NCBI GenBank assembly: GCA_964059195.1
Contig: CAXKWD010000002.1
Span: 50,804,923 to 50,868,922 of the forward strand
Source: Ectobius pallidus
Taxonomy: Eukaryota; Arthropoda; Insecta; Blattodea; Ectobiidae
Reading direction: 5' to 3'
DNA: 64,000 bases
Shown: in pieces, positions 49,955 through 61,984 of the stretch
How the letters are laid out: each line of letters begins with the position of its first letter
Numbering within the stretch: position 1 is the first letter of the stretch
The notes under the pieces: model-generated
What the model saw: only the letters and a program-made list of their open reading frames with translations
The model's database searches: none
Told to the model about the DNA's origin: nothing
Position numbers and translations under genes: made by a program

Positions 49955-50373
49955 TAGGGGGACCTACAAAACATTAAAATATGAGCAATAAAATTTAAAA
50001 TATGACTTTACCACTTACACATTGTGTACATTTGTTTAAGTTTCATTACAATACATTTTATTAAAATATAGTGTTAATTATTTAAAATATCTGTAAATTC
50101 TCAAAAAATATCATTATAATGCAAAATCTACAAAATATGATATGAAACTTCAAATTTTCTTTAATATGCACACAAATATGCCAAAAATATTACCTAAATA
50201 TGCACATTCACATTAAATGTGCTACAATTGAAAATTTCCTAAATATGCAGTTATATGCACAATAAAAGCCGTTCCATTTTCACCAGGATGCTTGGAATCG
50301 GGTTTAAATTAGTCGGAAACCTGAAATAATCCAAAGGGGAAAAATATGACATGTCATAGAAATCCGCCCCCTA
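49955..50373. mobile_element. hAT-type MITE with TAGGGGG ends
   Basis: Begins TAGGGGGACC and ends CGCCCCCTA. The 8-bp duplication GTTATTAC is perfect (49947-49954, 50374-50381). The interior contains many (a)aaatatg(a/c) words in both subterminal zones. 419 bp, no protein. Confidence 0.9.
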
Positions 50374-50941
50374 GTTATTACAATATCAGCCAAGAAAGTA
50401 TGAACAAATGGGATATACTTTATTTTTGGCTCTCTTGGGAAAGTCGGAAACGACAGTGTGTTTCACTTTTTCATGGAGGGGAAACACATAAAGATCTTAT
50501 TGCGTCAAGGATCACTAAATGATCTTCTGGAACACAAGAGAAAATTTGATAGAAACTTCTGTAGCGCTTCTCAAGAGGCAATGGTTTTGGTTGGTAGATT
50601 CACACTTTGTTCTTCCTCTTATTCTTTGCCTTCTTCTACCCTTTACACTTTTGCAACCTATTTTATCGTTGTACCTGAGAAAAAGTATGTTACGGGGATT
50701 CTTAATGTAATCGTAATGGAATTTATCGTTATTATGAGCATCGTAATATCGAGAAGAATTTTACGTTATTTTAATGGAATAAATGCCAGGACTTTAATAT
50801 TTTAACGTTATTCAGAAAATTATTGTTATATCGGTAATCGTTGTACGGACATGTTACTGTAGGCCTATGCATATAATCAGTAAGCGTTCACCCACATATT
50901 TCTACTTTCTCTATCCGTACAACGGGTACTACTGATAGAAG

Positions 50942-51420
50942 TAGGGCTGAAAATCGATTAAAATTTCTAATCGAGTTAACGCTTGACTTTAATCGATTAA
51001 TCGACAAACAGGTCGGTATTTTAAACGAAACCAAAGTGTACATTTAACATTGTTTTAGACGTTTAATAACTACTACACTACAGATAATCAGAAGAAATCC
51101 TGAATTAATGAATACCATTATTAGTTAAATAGTGAAAAAAATATATACAAAACTTATATTTCCGGTTACTTTTTCAGCACGGAATTGCAAAACTAAACTA
51201 CCCTTCAGGTTTCTGAATAACGGGAATTGTTTGGACACAATAGGCTGAATGACACATGATGTGCCAAGGCCGGAGAAGCGAGAGAAAGGAGTTTGGTCAT
51301 TTGACCCATTTCTCGAAAAACGTTTTTCAGAATTCGACTAAACCTATTAATCGGAAAATGTAATGATCGACGATTAAATGTTTAATCGAGCCGGTTAATC
51401 GATTAATCGGTACAGCCCTA
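50942..51420 (-). mobile_element. hAT element, family 1 copy C
   Basis: TAGGGCTG...AGCCCTA, oriented like copy B and sharing its interior (ccggttactttttcagc, gacacaataggctgaatgac, cgagaaacgttt-like words). Flanks GATAGAAG and AGAAGAAG agree at only 5 of 8 bases. Ends rich in cgattaatcg are intact. Confidence 0.88.
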
Positions 51421-51439
51421 AGAAGAAGCATTATGTTCG

Positions 51440-52340
51440 ACCGAGAAATTCCATGTCGAGTTTACAGGATTAATAATGTTTTGAAATCCCATGTACAGTC
51501 GGTCAAATAAAAAACGTCGGGCGGTATTTGATTAAGTATCACGAACGAGCATATGCGCATGTACAGGAAGACTTAAGGTTAGGTTCACACACGCCTCTTG
51601 TCTATCCATGTATTTTCTTGATTATTTAGTCAGTTTTGTTCCAAAACAAACATGTATAGAAGGCTGTGGCTATATGCCTCAAATCCGCCATATTCTTGGT
51701 TGCAAATTGTTATAATATTAATAATTAATAGATTCGCGAGGAATATGTTTATTCAAGGAGCATTTTTTAAAGATTTTATTTTATAATACCGGTACTTGTA
51801 GTGCAAAATCAATAACTTACGCTCAGCATCTGCAACCAATCTTAGCATCGAAATACGCGCCCGGCCAGATCAACGTTTGCTATGAAAACTTCCGGTCGCA
51901 TTATAGTAACGTTCCCACCTCTGAGCTTCTTTTCATAAATATGGAACCTTCTCGCTGCTTCAGAGACCGAAAAATGCAGGTAAATTACAGCCCTAACCAC
52001 ACTTTCTCTCACGTTAGCATTTGTATGTGGCGATGACACAAAGCAAAATGAATTATGACAATGCATTAAGTTGAATATCGTGTGTTGCGATTTCCGCGAT
52101 GTTCATTTTTTCCCTCCTTGTTCATATTTTCCCTCCTGCCGCATGGCCTCATATGTTCCGAAAATGACCTGTATTTTGTGTTTTTTATAGGAAACTTGTG
52201 AACTAATGCGTCAAAACTTTAATTTTAACAGCATACGAGTCCCGACGTTTTTTATTTGACCGACTGTACCTAAAGAAACACGAAGTTTTATATTAAAGTT
52301 AGACATCGTGTGGCGATGTAGGCTATAATATGGAGATTAG
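51440..52340 (+). repeat. Coding-like repeat, copy 2, split by a Tc1/mariner-type insertion
   Basis: 51440-51495 encodes DREIPCRVYRINNVLKSHV, and the reading resumes at 52267 with PKETRSFILKLDIVWR. The interruption is exactly the element at 51496-52266 flanked by TA. Orientation is opposite to copy 1 at 49500-49690. Confidence 0.75.
51496..52266. mobile_element. Tc1/mariner-type non-autonomous element (TA target)
   Basis: Inverted ends CAGTCGGTCAAATAAAAAAC are perfect over at least 20 bp and continue CGTCGGG on the left versus CGTCGGGAC on the right. Each end abuts TA (51494-51495, 52267-52268). The minus strand has a 74-codon frame with RESVVRAVIYLHFSVSEAAR and RF, which looks helix-turn-helix-like, but no catalytic DDE/D motif is present in 771 bp. 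Confidence 0.88.
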
Positions 52341-53055
52341 TGACGATTTCCTCTTCCTTTTACTACCAATTTACATGAAGAAAATTTCATTTTTCGCTCT
52401 TTCCTTGGAAACGACTAAACTGTACACGAGGTGCTTATAGGCCTACTAAGAGTTAAAACTTTTATGTGAAACTTTCTTTCGCAACAATGCTCTGAACAGT
52501 TATAAACCGGGGCATCATTCGCACATACTCAGGCGACTTGCAATGGTGAAGGATCATTTTCGCATGAAGTTGAGACAACGCTGAAGCATTATTAACTTTA
52601 CAGAATTAAGAAAAATAGTTAGCGTGATTTAATATTAAAATAATGAAGACATTTTTTATGATTAATGAAATATGTAAAAGTTTGTTTCGTCATATTTTCT
52701 CTTTTATGATTATATTTAGCTATTTTTAAGGCCACATCTTGCATATTTCTGACTTTTTAAGTCATCCTCATAAACATCAGTCGACTGGAGAAATTTATAT
52801 ATTTATACTGTAATTTATTTCGCCAGTATTTTTTTCTCGGTACTTTAGTGCTTTTAGAGGTTGCCGGGTAAGGAATGGGTTAAAATAAAATTTTACATTC
52901 TTGGTTAGGTACTTGATGTGGCACGAGGTACAACCCATATTTGTACACGGAAGATAAAAATCCTGAAATATATGTCCGTTTTCTATGAAGATATATTTTT
53001 ACAGATGTTTAGTACACTTTTATGCTACTTTTGGGGTTCAAAGCATTTCCTCCTC

Positions 53056-53110
<55 letters not shown>

Positions 53111-55118
53111 GCTAATAAGCTTATTAGTGTGTGTAACTGGGGTGCGCAATATGCCAAAATGATTGTGATAAAATCCAGCATTACCTAAACAATCACACTT
53201 GAAAACTTAACACTCTAATCTTTTCAGAGCTGAAATTATAGACTGAAAAAAGTATTGGTCAATAGGCTCTAAGTTTGCAATGAATGAACAAAATTTTAAT
53301 GGAATAGCTCGTAGCTGGGTTCCATAAAAGTCAATCGTAACATGTGGATAAAAACCCTCACATTTTATAGAATGCATTGCTCAGTAATAATATTATCTCT
53401 GAATTTATCCCGTTTTTTTAAATGAATTTAAACTTATGTTTCCGAAGTTTTTTATTTAAAAAGTTTCAAGTGAAATAAACAAACATAAAGACTTTTGTTT
53501 CCCTATCTGCCACCGCATTTGTGAGTGTCCCTTACTTCCTATTTAAAGATATATCCTCCTTTCTAATCGTGAAAGAGCTATCATTTTGTCAGCTGTCTGT
53601 AACACGTATGTTTTCTGGTCAGCACTTGAGCAGACTGGCACCCCTCGAGGGAGACTGTTGTCCATGGCGTCACCAGAACAAAAGCGGTGACTCAGGGGCG
53701 CCATGGCACCCCGACTCAAATGATTTCAATTATCCCCGAAGCCAGACAATCATCTGCTGCTCTGTCTGCGGCAAGAAAAAGTGGAATTGTCTCCGCTTTT
53801 ATTACAGTGATTCTGTATCACTGTACGCTTATTATATCTTGCAGACAGGTTTCCGCTCTGCAGACACACAACTGCAGGAAAACTTTAATAATGCGATACA
53901 GTTGTCAATATTATGACATGTGTGGCAGTCTACCTTTCAAACAGTAAATATCCATGTTACAAAAAAAAAAAATTATGAATCAAGACCGAAAGACGAAACA
54001 TGCTTGCAAATTAATATCCTCTAAAATTTGCATCAGTGAATTTGAATCAGTGAAGTATTATTTAAGCAGTTTTAATAGTTTACGTACTCTGAAAGTGAAA
54101 GTTAGTACAAGTGAACTTTTGAGATGGTTTCGAAGAATGGTCCATAGAAGAACACTAATATTATGTATATATAGAATGTTTGAATGCTGTAAGAGAGACT
54201 CTGACTACACATTGCCAACTTTTTTTTAATTTATCGACAGATTTTTTTTTTTCTTACCAAAGTCTTTACAGAATTTTAAGAATGGTGGAGTCAATGGTCT
54301 AGAGAGACCTTGCCTTTTAAGGGACACTATCGTTTAATGCACTGGTCAGGGACCACATAAAATAATTTTACAATAATATTGTGGGCAAATTCCATAATAA
54401 CAACTCTCTCTCCCTCTCTCTCTGTCTGTCTCTCTGTCTGTCTTTCTCTCTCTCTGCACTTTATAACCATTCTTCTTTCCTATTTCATACAGAGACGAGT
54501 TAAACGATAACAATACGAAATATTATTCTGCTACCTGGTATTGGGACAATGAGTGCTCTGAATGGTATCAAATGAGCTTGATATCTGAAACAATGACGGT
54601 CATGGCGTTACCAAAGTTATCAACCAGTTTACCTTTATTCCTGATTCGAAATAGCTAACGAAGGCTGACTATGTAAGTGTGTAGCATTCGAATGGCGCCG
54701 TCCTGTTTCTCTTTATGAAGGATAGACACAAAAACAACATGCTACGCCAAGAATTGCGAATCTAGTATTGCAACGTCACATACACTCTGGCGCCTTCTGA
54801 GGGAATTCATAAACGCTTTCCCATGGAACCAAGCCGATGATGACCAGGGCTAGGATTTTAATGAAACTGCATCTTATTTCTAGAAATAGCTGTTTTCGTA
54901 TTTGCATGTATTATGTTAAATGCAGCCTTTATTGTTGGTTTTTCTCTCTAAAAAGCATTTTAAAAATTCAATTCAGTTCAATTTTGTGAAGAAACCCCAA
55001 AAATAACATAATTTTGTGTTTTTTTCTAACTTTTCCTTTGACATTTTTCCTATTCATTTTTACCATTATTTTTTTTTGGTGCACGTATTACAATAAAATA
55101 ACCATAAATACATTCAAG
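52341..55118. other. Mostly unassigned, with simple repeats
   Basis: (ATA)n at 53056-53110 and a CT-rich microsatellite at 54404-54457. GGCGCC words lie at 53697, 54694 and 54789. Open frames at 53521-53947 overlap each other in two phases without a recognisable domain. Confidence 0.5.
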
Positions 55119-55444
55119 CAGTGCTTTAGTTGGAAAATATTTTATGGGGGTACTAACCTTCCATAGACCATAGACATACATAGACCCAGTGCTTTAGTTG
55201 GAAAATATTTTATGGGGGTACTCACCTTCCATAGAAAGCATATCTATTGCGAATTTAATAGTGTTAGTCATTATTAACAAATACACTCTCGTGAATTGGA
55301 CATTTATTAAGTATTTTAGGACAATATCGTTCCTGTACTGCCAGTACGACGTACCGGAGCACATATTTTTCCCGGTATGGTAGAAGGAAAATAATTTTAT
55401 ACCGGTACGCAGTACCGGTGCGTACCGGCCCAACTAAAGCACTG
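55119..55444. mobile_element. hAT-type MITE with duplicated left end
   Basis: CAGTGCTTTAGTTGG at 55119 and CCAACTAAAGCACTG at the right end, perfect inverted 15-mers. The 8-bp duplication CATTCAAG is perfect (55111-55118, 55445-55452). The left end is repeated 68 bp inward (55187), so the element carries two nested left termini. 326 bp. Confidence 0.93.
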
Positions 55445-55905
55445 CATTCAAGAGATTAGGAATCCCTCCATCTAAAATAACAGAAGTTACTTTGGCGGAC
55501 TTCAGAGGATCCGCTGCTATTTTGAGAAACCATATATAAAGCACGACAGACTTAGGTTATTGTTAAAATTCTCAGATTTTACTCTACTTCTGAGAATGTA
55601 CAATTAGTTTTTGAATTTTTTGGGCTCACTGTCTCTGCAGGCAAGACAAATTCAAAGGGGCATTTCAGCTCAGCACTTCTATTAGATTTGAACAGAAGAG
55701 GCATGCGCCGGCAATAATCATGTGGAAAGAGACGACAAAATGCATGCGCAGAAGCAGTGGAAGAGGCACAGCAACGACGCTCGAAGTGTGTAAATGTACC
55801 TTAATAGTACTAACAATAATAATAACAAAGACAATAATTATACGAGTATCAACAATCACGATGAAGTATGGTAGCTGCACGCCTTATCAGTGAGCTTTAG
55901 TAACA

Positions 55906-56832
55906 CACTACAGCCCCACGTTAGCCAAACCATGGCTCGCGAGCCGCATGCCGCTCTTTTAACATAGTCGTGTGGCTCCTAAAAATTCTGAGGCTAGAAA
56001 TTTGTTCATTTTGTTTCCATGAACAAAGTTTCTGAAAGTCTTCCTGAGAGAGAAGAGGAAACTGGTGATGGAAACTGATGATTATGTATGCAAATTAAAT
56101 GGCTCGATGCAAGAAATAAACGAAAGATTCAGTGATCTCAGAGCTCTTAAGTATTCGTTTGATTTTCTTTTTATTATTTTTTTTTATTATTATTATTATT
56201 ATAAACCCCCTTCTTGTGGGCGTCATGAAGATTGGTTCCCCCATATCAAATCCCACAGTGATGGATTCAACTGTAGCAGCTGTAGTGTTTGAAACTACTG
56301 GAGGTTAAAGAGGACGCAGGATTAAAACAGTTCAAAGAATGTAGACGTGCAGTGGTTGAATTTTTGTCCCAGAAAAAAGTATCCAAAAATAAAAGTGTGC
56401 AAAAATTCTTATTTCCATTTTTAGGACAACCTATTCGTGCGAGTCGTTGTATTAAACGATGAAGTTCATTAAATCGAAGCATCGAGCAGTTCTAACCGAC
56501 GTACATTTAACTGAACTTGTGAGAACCGCCTTAACTGTCCACCTACCAGATTTCAAGCAATTAGCAAGCAAAGTGGACAGTAGAAAAAGTTCACGTCAAA
56601 AGCATTGTAATTTGTGGAAGTTATACAAATCTTCATTAGTGTGCTACGTTAATAGGCCTAGTGATTAGAATTAAGTTTGGGGATAAATATAATCATTTTT
56701 GCTGCTGTTTCTTATATACAGTATCTATGTTTGATCTTCAAAAATTTCAAATTTAACCTTAAAAATATGTGCGACTCTTTCCAAACTTTCCTCCCAAAAT
56801 GTGGCTCCCAACATCCCTACTATAGGGTAGTG
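55906..56832 (+). mobile_element. hAT element remnant retaining transposase 3' region
   Basis: The left edge CACTACAGCCCC...GTTAGCCAAACC with a ggctcgcgagccgc palindrome and the right edge ATAGGGTAGTG (preceded by tgtggctcccaac) recall hAT elements whose ends flank gtggctc words. The plus-strand interior keeps two transposase pieces: NGSMQEINERFSDLRAL (56090-56150) and MKFIKSKHRAVLTDVHLTEL (56459-56520). The latter matches the conserved (M)K.IKSKYR..LTDEHL block near the C-terminus of SPIN/ZBED5-like hAT transposases. A T-rich ATT insertion (about 56165-56200) and stops break it. The flanks show no 8-bp duplication, so the boundaries are tentative. Confidence 0.65.
56459..56665 (+). pseudogene. 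hAT transposase C-terminal fragment
   Basis: An open frame of 69 codons beginning at the IKSK..R..LTDVHL block. It continues TALTVHLPDFKQLASK, as in the tail of hAT transposases, and ends shortly after. The catalytic Asp/Asp/Glu region is absent upstream. Confidence 0.7.
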
Positions 56833-56935
56833 ACTTTGATGCCACTTCAGTATTTAACTGAACGACCGATATTAATCAATTTTATAAACATAGATTTATT
56901 GAAAACGGGAGCTATTTGCGTACAACACTTTACAT

Positions 56936-56936
<1 letters not shown>

Positions 56937-56998
<62 letters not shown>
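56937..56998 (+). repeat. (CTA)n microsatellite, ~20 copies
   Basis: Uninterrupted trinucleotide repeat just right of the hAT remnant. It produces a poly-Leu open frame that is not a gene. Confidence 0.97.
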
Positions 56999-57590
56999 AA
57001 GTACGCTCATTTCACCAAAACCTGAATTAAATCTATGACATGAAAGACGCAAAGCATCCAGTCCCTAATGATTTAAACCCTTTGAAATCTCCAGTAATCA
57101 ATTAATATACGAACCCATTCATGTATCAGTTTTAAAATGCGTTTCGAAACCTACTACTGATAGGATATTACAGGGTCACCGACCTGTTGCTATAAAAGGA
57201 GCGAAGGAATTGCTTTTAAGAAATCGAGTTCATTTAAGTAGGTGTGAAACGGTCTAAACTTAAGTGGGAAATGTATTCTAATGTAGTTCTATTTTGAAGA
57301 AGTGCATATAGTTGTTGCGGAAACGTGTTATGCAAGGTAATACAGTCGCGACCATGACTGCTTGTGAAAGTTTCGGGCGCCAATACAGCTTTTAATGGCG
57401 TCTCACAACATTTGTATTATCACTCCTCGGCGCGGCGCTCCGTGACGATAAAACTCTTGCCTGCCTGTCTCACTTGTATGAGATTTCATATAACAGAAAC
57501 TATTTACACTGTTCAAAGGCTCATATTCTAATGGCTCCGGATGATTTCAGACTATTTCCGCCATGCTATGCAATTCCACAGATTACCTGT
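56999..57590. other. Unassigned DNA
   Basis: Contains a GC-richer patch (ctcctcggcgcggcgctccgtgacg, about 57422-57446) and GGCGCC at 57376. No gene recognised. Confidence 0.45.
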
Positions 57591-57598
57591 CTTATTAT

Positions 57599-58233
57599 TA
57601 GACCTGGGATTTTAAGGCAAATGCCTATTTCGTTCCTTATGAAATAACATGAAATGTTTTAAATATGTGGACGTTTTATGATAAATCACTTACATTTATA
57701 GACTTTTATTGTGCCCTAAAATGCCTATTTGGACCTTTAGAGCCTAATTTACTATTTTAGTGCCTAAAATGCCTATTTTGTACATTTAAAATAAAATTCA
57801 ACTTCTGTATTTTTGCAATCTTATAATGGACATCCCTCAATGGAAAGCAGAACAGCAGAGGTGGGTTTTTCACAGAAACTTGATTATTCCAAACAATTGT
57901 CGCTAAAGGAATGCTGACTGACGGGGGAGGACTTCTGTGTCACGTCACCAGTGAAAGAACATCTGTTTAAGTGAATATAGTTCGTGATGCCTAATTTTGC
58001 AGTTAATCCTGTTAAGATAGGTATACCACGTTTCTTGCAGTAAAAAAAAAGGGGGCCATATTATAGTTTAAGTGTATATTGTAATATTTTAAAGTCTATT
58101 TTCTGTCTATCTACACATTTTTAAAGCATATTTTAAATGCCTATTTTCTCTTTTAAAAGCCTATTTACTTGTTTTAAAAGCCTATTTTAGGTGCCTAAAA
58201 CTAATTTTTTTAGAGCCTAAAATCCCAGGTCTA
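57599..58233. mobile_element. hAT-type element, family 2 copy B
   Basis: TAGACCTGGGATTTTA and its exact complement at the right end. The 8-bp duplication CTTATTAT is perfect (57591-57598, 58234-58241). Many (aaaat)gcctatttt words in both outer thirds. 635 bp without coding motifs. Confidence 0.95.
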
Positions 58234-58241
58234 CTTATTAT

Positions 58242-59475
58242 CCTACTAGCAGATTTATTAATTCAATCCCTAATTTTTTTAATAGTACATTATGTAACAA
58301 GTCTACAATAGCATTTATTAAGACAGGAGCATGTTTTTTCATACGAGTATCTTAACTACCATTACAGGCAAGTCGACTGTATTTGTTCGACCATATTAAT
58401 TAGTCTAAATGTTTAAAGTCCGAGATTTACTCAAACAAACGGCCACGCTGCAGCGCACTGTTCTTCGCATCAGTTGATTGTAGTTCTTGTCTTCTGCGAC
58501 AGATAGAAGCTCATGGCGTCTGTCAAATTGAAGATTCCTTTTGGTTTTCTCGAAACAAACGGATTTTCACAACACGAGATAAATTCATTTTAGTATGTTA
58601 TTAAAATTAACACGACAAAATTATTTTATTTTTAATATAGGTACTCTCAAGTTCTCAAGATTATTCCGTGTTCGATAATAATCGATACCACACCAATGCC
58701 ATAATGAAAATCAGTTTCGAAATGAGTATCATTATGACACCGTTAGTCACACGTAATAAGCGAATTACGGGACGAACCAGCGAACTAATTAAAACATTAG
58801 AACTGATAAATTTCATGACCGTTAATTGTTGATTTCTAATTCAATGTATGACTGATTACCTAAATTTATAAACTTTTTTTGGTTCCAGATTTTTACTGAA
58901 GAATAGGCTATTTTATGTCTAATCACAATCTTCCACACATACAGCAATCATCCTTTATAATAAAAGAGAGTTAAAATTGCATATATGTTGTAAATTACAC
59001 ATTACAATATATGCCTATCATTGTCAACTTAAAAAAATAAACGTAAATTATAAACCTATATAAACAATTAAAACGATTAATAATAATAAAAAAGCTTAAA
59101 GTCCGGCTTCAAGGTCCATTTCATGATTAGAAAGAGCCACCAGGAAAAAGACATCAGTAAGTTCCCTGGTTAAAAAAATAAACCCGCATAGCGAGTTTCG
59201 TCCAAATCATTTAATGTTTTCCCATTCAGGCCTACATTCGCAATCCCCCTTTCGTCCAGCTATGTAAAAAGAAATTAGTTCTCTGCGTACCGTAATGTTA
59301 TAAAAAATAAGAATCAAGCAGAGCGGGCTAACGAAATCGAAGCGGTAGACAAATTGATGCGTTGTGTTGGAAAAAATATATATATTTCGGTATGTTCTTC
59401 CCTACCCGGTTGCTATGGCAGTAGAATAAGGCCTCCGCTATTAATTTGATCATTTAATTGAAATGTTGCTTCGAT
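58242..59475. other. Unassigned DNA
   Basis: AT-rich. The direct words aaagtccggcttcaaggt (about 59098) and aaaatccggctttgaggt (about 59590) bracket 500 bp and may be relics of one repeat. Confidence 0.45.
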
Positions 59476-59581
59476 AGCGCAAAAAATCTAGTTTTCTAAC
59501 AGTTTTTCGCTCATAATTCTCAAACGAAAGCGCAAAATATCTAGTTTTCTGACAGTTTTTCGCTCAAAACTCTCAAACGAA
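59476..59581 (+). repeat. 53-bp tandem duplication
   Basis: agcgcaaaa(a/t)atctagttttct(a/g)acagtttttcgctca...ctcaaacga at 59476-59528 and 59529-59581. Confidence 0.9.
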
Positions 59582-59856
59582 AGGGCAAATTTAAAATCCG
59601 GCTTTGAGGTGAATTCGAATAAATTTCAGCTAATCTATGTTAACAATCTACATTTTTCTGGGTATCGCCCACAGACAGAAAGATAGACAGAAAAGCACTT
59701 CCTGTCATTATATACAGCAGTCACACAGCCTTATATACACATCGATTTTACAGTCACTACCTACTCGGTGTATCTCGTATAAATAGTCTGTAAACCAACA
59801 AAACTGTAAATTAATTAATTAATAATCAAGTATGTTAGAAGAATTTACACCAGAAT

Positions 59857-59867
59857 CATTATTATTA

Positions 59868-59899
<32 letters not shown>
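59857..59899 (+). repeat. (ATT)n microsatellite
   Basis: Simple repeat. Confidence 0.95.
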
Positions 59900-59900
<1 letters not shown>

Positions 59901-60120
59901 CGTTTAAAATTTACTTTTCTTACCCTGCAAAAATGGATGGCAAATGGAAAATGAAACTATCAAAACGCTATAACTGACTGTGTAACAGGGACACATTCTC
60001 TTTAAATGAGTGTTTATACGCTAGGTTTGAGGGGGCACACTTGGTGGGAAGATAAATGCGGGCTGGTGACAGAAAGATGAATAGACACACAGGGATAAAA
60101 CGACGCAAAATAGGGGTGTC

Positions 60121-60301
60121 TTCCCTTTAAGTCTGGGCTGGTAAGATATGATTTGGAGAGAAAAGTTGGGGGCTAGACGACGTCGTTCCGGCAGACACTG
60201 AGAATGGGAAGGGTGGGGGGGGGGGGGGGGGTTAGCGCGCAATAACAATATCAAAACTGGAGTATGTCCCCTTTAAGCCTGCTCTGTGAAGATATGATTT
60301 A
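60121..60301 (+). repeat. Two ~33-bp direct repeats 146 bp apart, with poly-G
   Basis: ccctttaagtctgggctggt...aagatatgattt (60123) and ccctttaagcctgctctgt...aagatatgattt (60269). A long poly-G run at about 60216-60231 lies between them. Confidence 0.7.
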
Positions 60302-61976
60302 CAGACACAGCTGCAAGTAGAGGCATGGATTTCCTCAGAGACCGACCAGTCCCTGCACAATATTTCTATTTTAAGGTATTTCTAGCAAAACAACCCGATT
60401 AGTCAAATACTAAGTTTTTTTTTTTTATCCCAGCGTTTTATTATAGACTGGCGCCCGAGAGGGAAATAGAATATACGACAATGAGCATAGCAGCTACTTT
60501 TCTTTTTAAAAAATTGCTGCTGTATTTAATCTTGATTTTAATAGCTTTGACTATCGTCTGCGTGTTTTCAGGACAATCCCTCATTAACTAAATGTAATAT
60601 TCTCCCAACGAGACATCAGTAGAAAAAAGGGAAATGCTTTGAGATTATAACAAAGTTATTACAACAGTTGTAACTACAATAAAAATATTAATAGAAAGTC
60701 ACAAAAGTGAGTTTTCATAATTCATTTAATAGAAAAATAAAATTTCTTGAAAGTATATTTTTTACGGTCTTTATTCCTTATAAAAATTCATTAAAATTCT
60801 ACATACAGTGTATATATAATATTATATACACACACATATACCCAGTCAGGGATCAGTTCTATGCAGGGCCACCTCCTAGGTCAATATATACACAAAATAC
60901 AAGGGAGAAGAACATACGGGGAACATGGAAGGTGAATCGTCAAGCAGTCGTCGTTTTTTTAGTAACTTCCCCCTCCCCCCCCCAAAAAAAAAAAATTACT
61001 CAGAGTGGCCAGCACGTTGCAGGGTATTACGGGATTTAGAGAACAGCAGGTTTGGACAATTTCTAATGTTTTAAGACTGTGTGTGTCCACGCTGTTTGTA
61101 TGTATTATGTAAATATACATGTTCCTGTATACGAATTAAAAAACAAGTTATAGTTTATATTCGGCAGTAATTAATAACTATGTTAAATTGTATTTTTTTT
61201 TAAGTTTGGCAATATCTTGAGTTTAAATAAATTTAGTACATGAAGAAGATACTCTCTCCTCTAATCCTAATGTATCCCCAAAAATCCTTTTCCTTCCTAT
61301 ACTCTTGGAAGTAGGCCTACCAATTACAATAAAATTATTGATTGATTGTGAGCCTGAATAGGGCTAGAAATTAATTTATCTTTTTTCATTCCAATTATAT
61401 AAAAAATAAATAATATTTTCACAACTGAAGTATCCCTAAAATATTTCCTCGCTCAAACCTTTGCTTCAGTAAAGTTATTACTTCTCATTTTGATAAAAAT
61501 TCTAAAAAATATGTTTTCCCTATTTAAAAAAAGGATATTTTAGAACATTGAATAAATGAACGAAAACTATAATATACCTTAATTCTAAGTGATATTATGT
61601 AGGAAATGGAGGTTTAAAAACCAAGCAATTTTGAAAAGACGAGTATTACCGGTCATGGTATTACTCTTATGGTGGATATAGGCATATTCTCTTTAATCAT
61701 CGGCTTAAAGACTTGTGATTTGTAGTGAAAGCTACAGACAAAGAAACTGAGATGTTGACAGAAATTAGGGGGTACGTTGTTGATGACAACGAAAGAGGTA
61801 TAGCGGTTGTGATATGAAAATGTATATAAAAAAATGCCGAATAAATCAATAGATATAGCGGTGCCGAGCGCGACAACTGTCTGGCGCCAGCTGCAACGTA
61901 TTGGTCCGCCCATGCTTACACGCAGCAGAAACACCTCCAACTAGCTGCTGCATCCGCTCTTCCACCACACTCGACT
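60302..61976. other. Unassigned DNA
   Basis: AT-rich. GGCGCC words at 60450 and 61883 (the latter one base short of the Smad element on the minus strand). No gene recognised. Confidence 0.5.
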
Positions 61977-61984
61977 CTCATTAT

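Noticed and set aside
51842..52066. Helix-turn-helix-like frame in the Tc1/mariner-type element as a functional regulator
   Set aside because: Only a short EAARRF-like resemblance. It lies in a non-autonomous element with no catalytic region, so a regulatory role is unsupported.
56677..57030. 117-codon plus-strand open frame with a long Leu run
   Set aside because: The Leu run is translated (CTA)n microsatellite, and the rest overlaps the right end of a hAT remnant.
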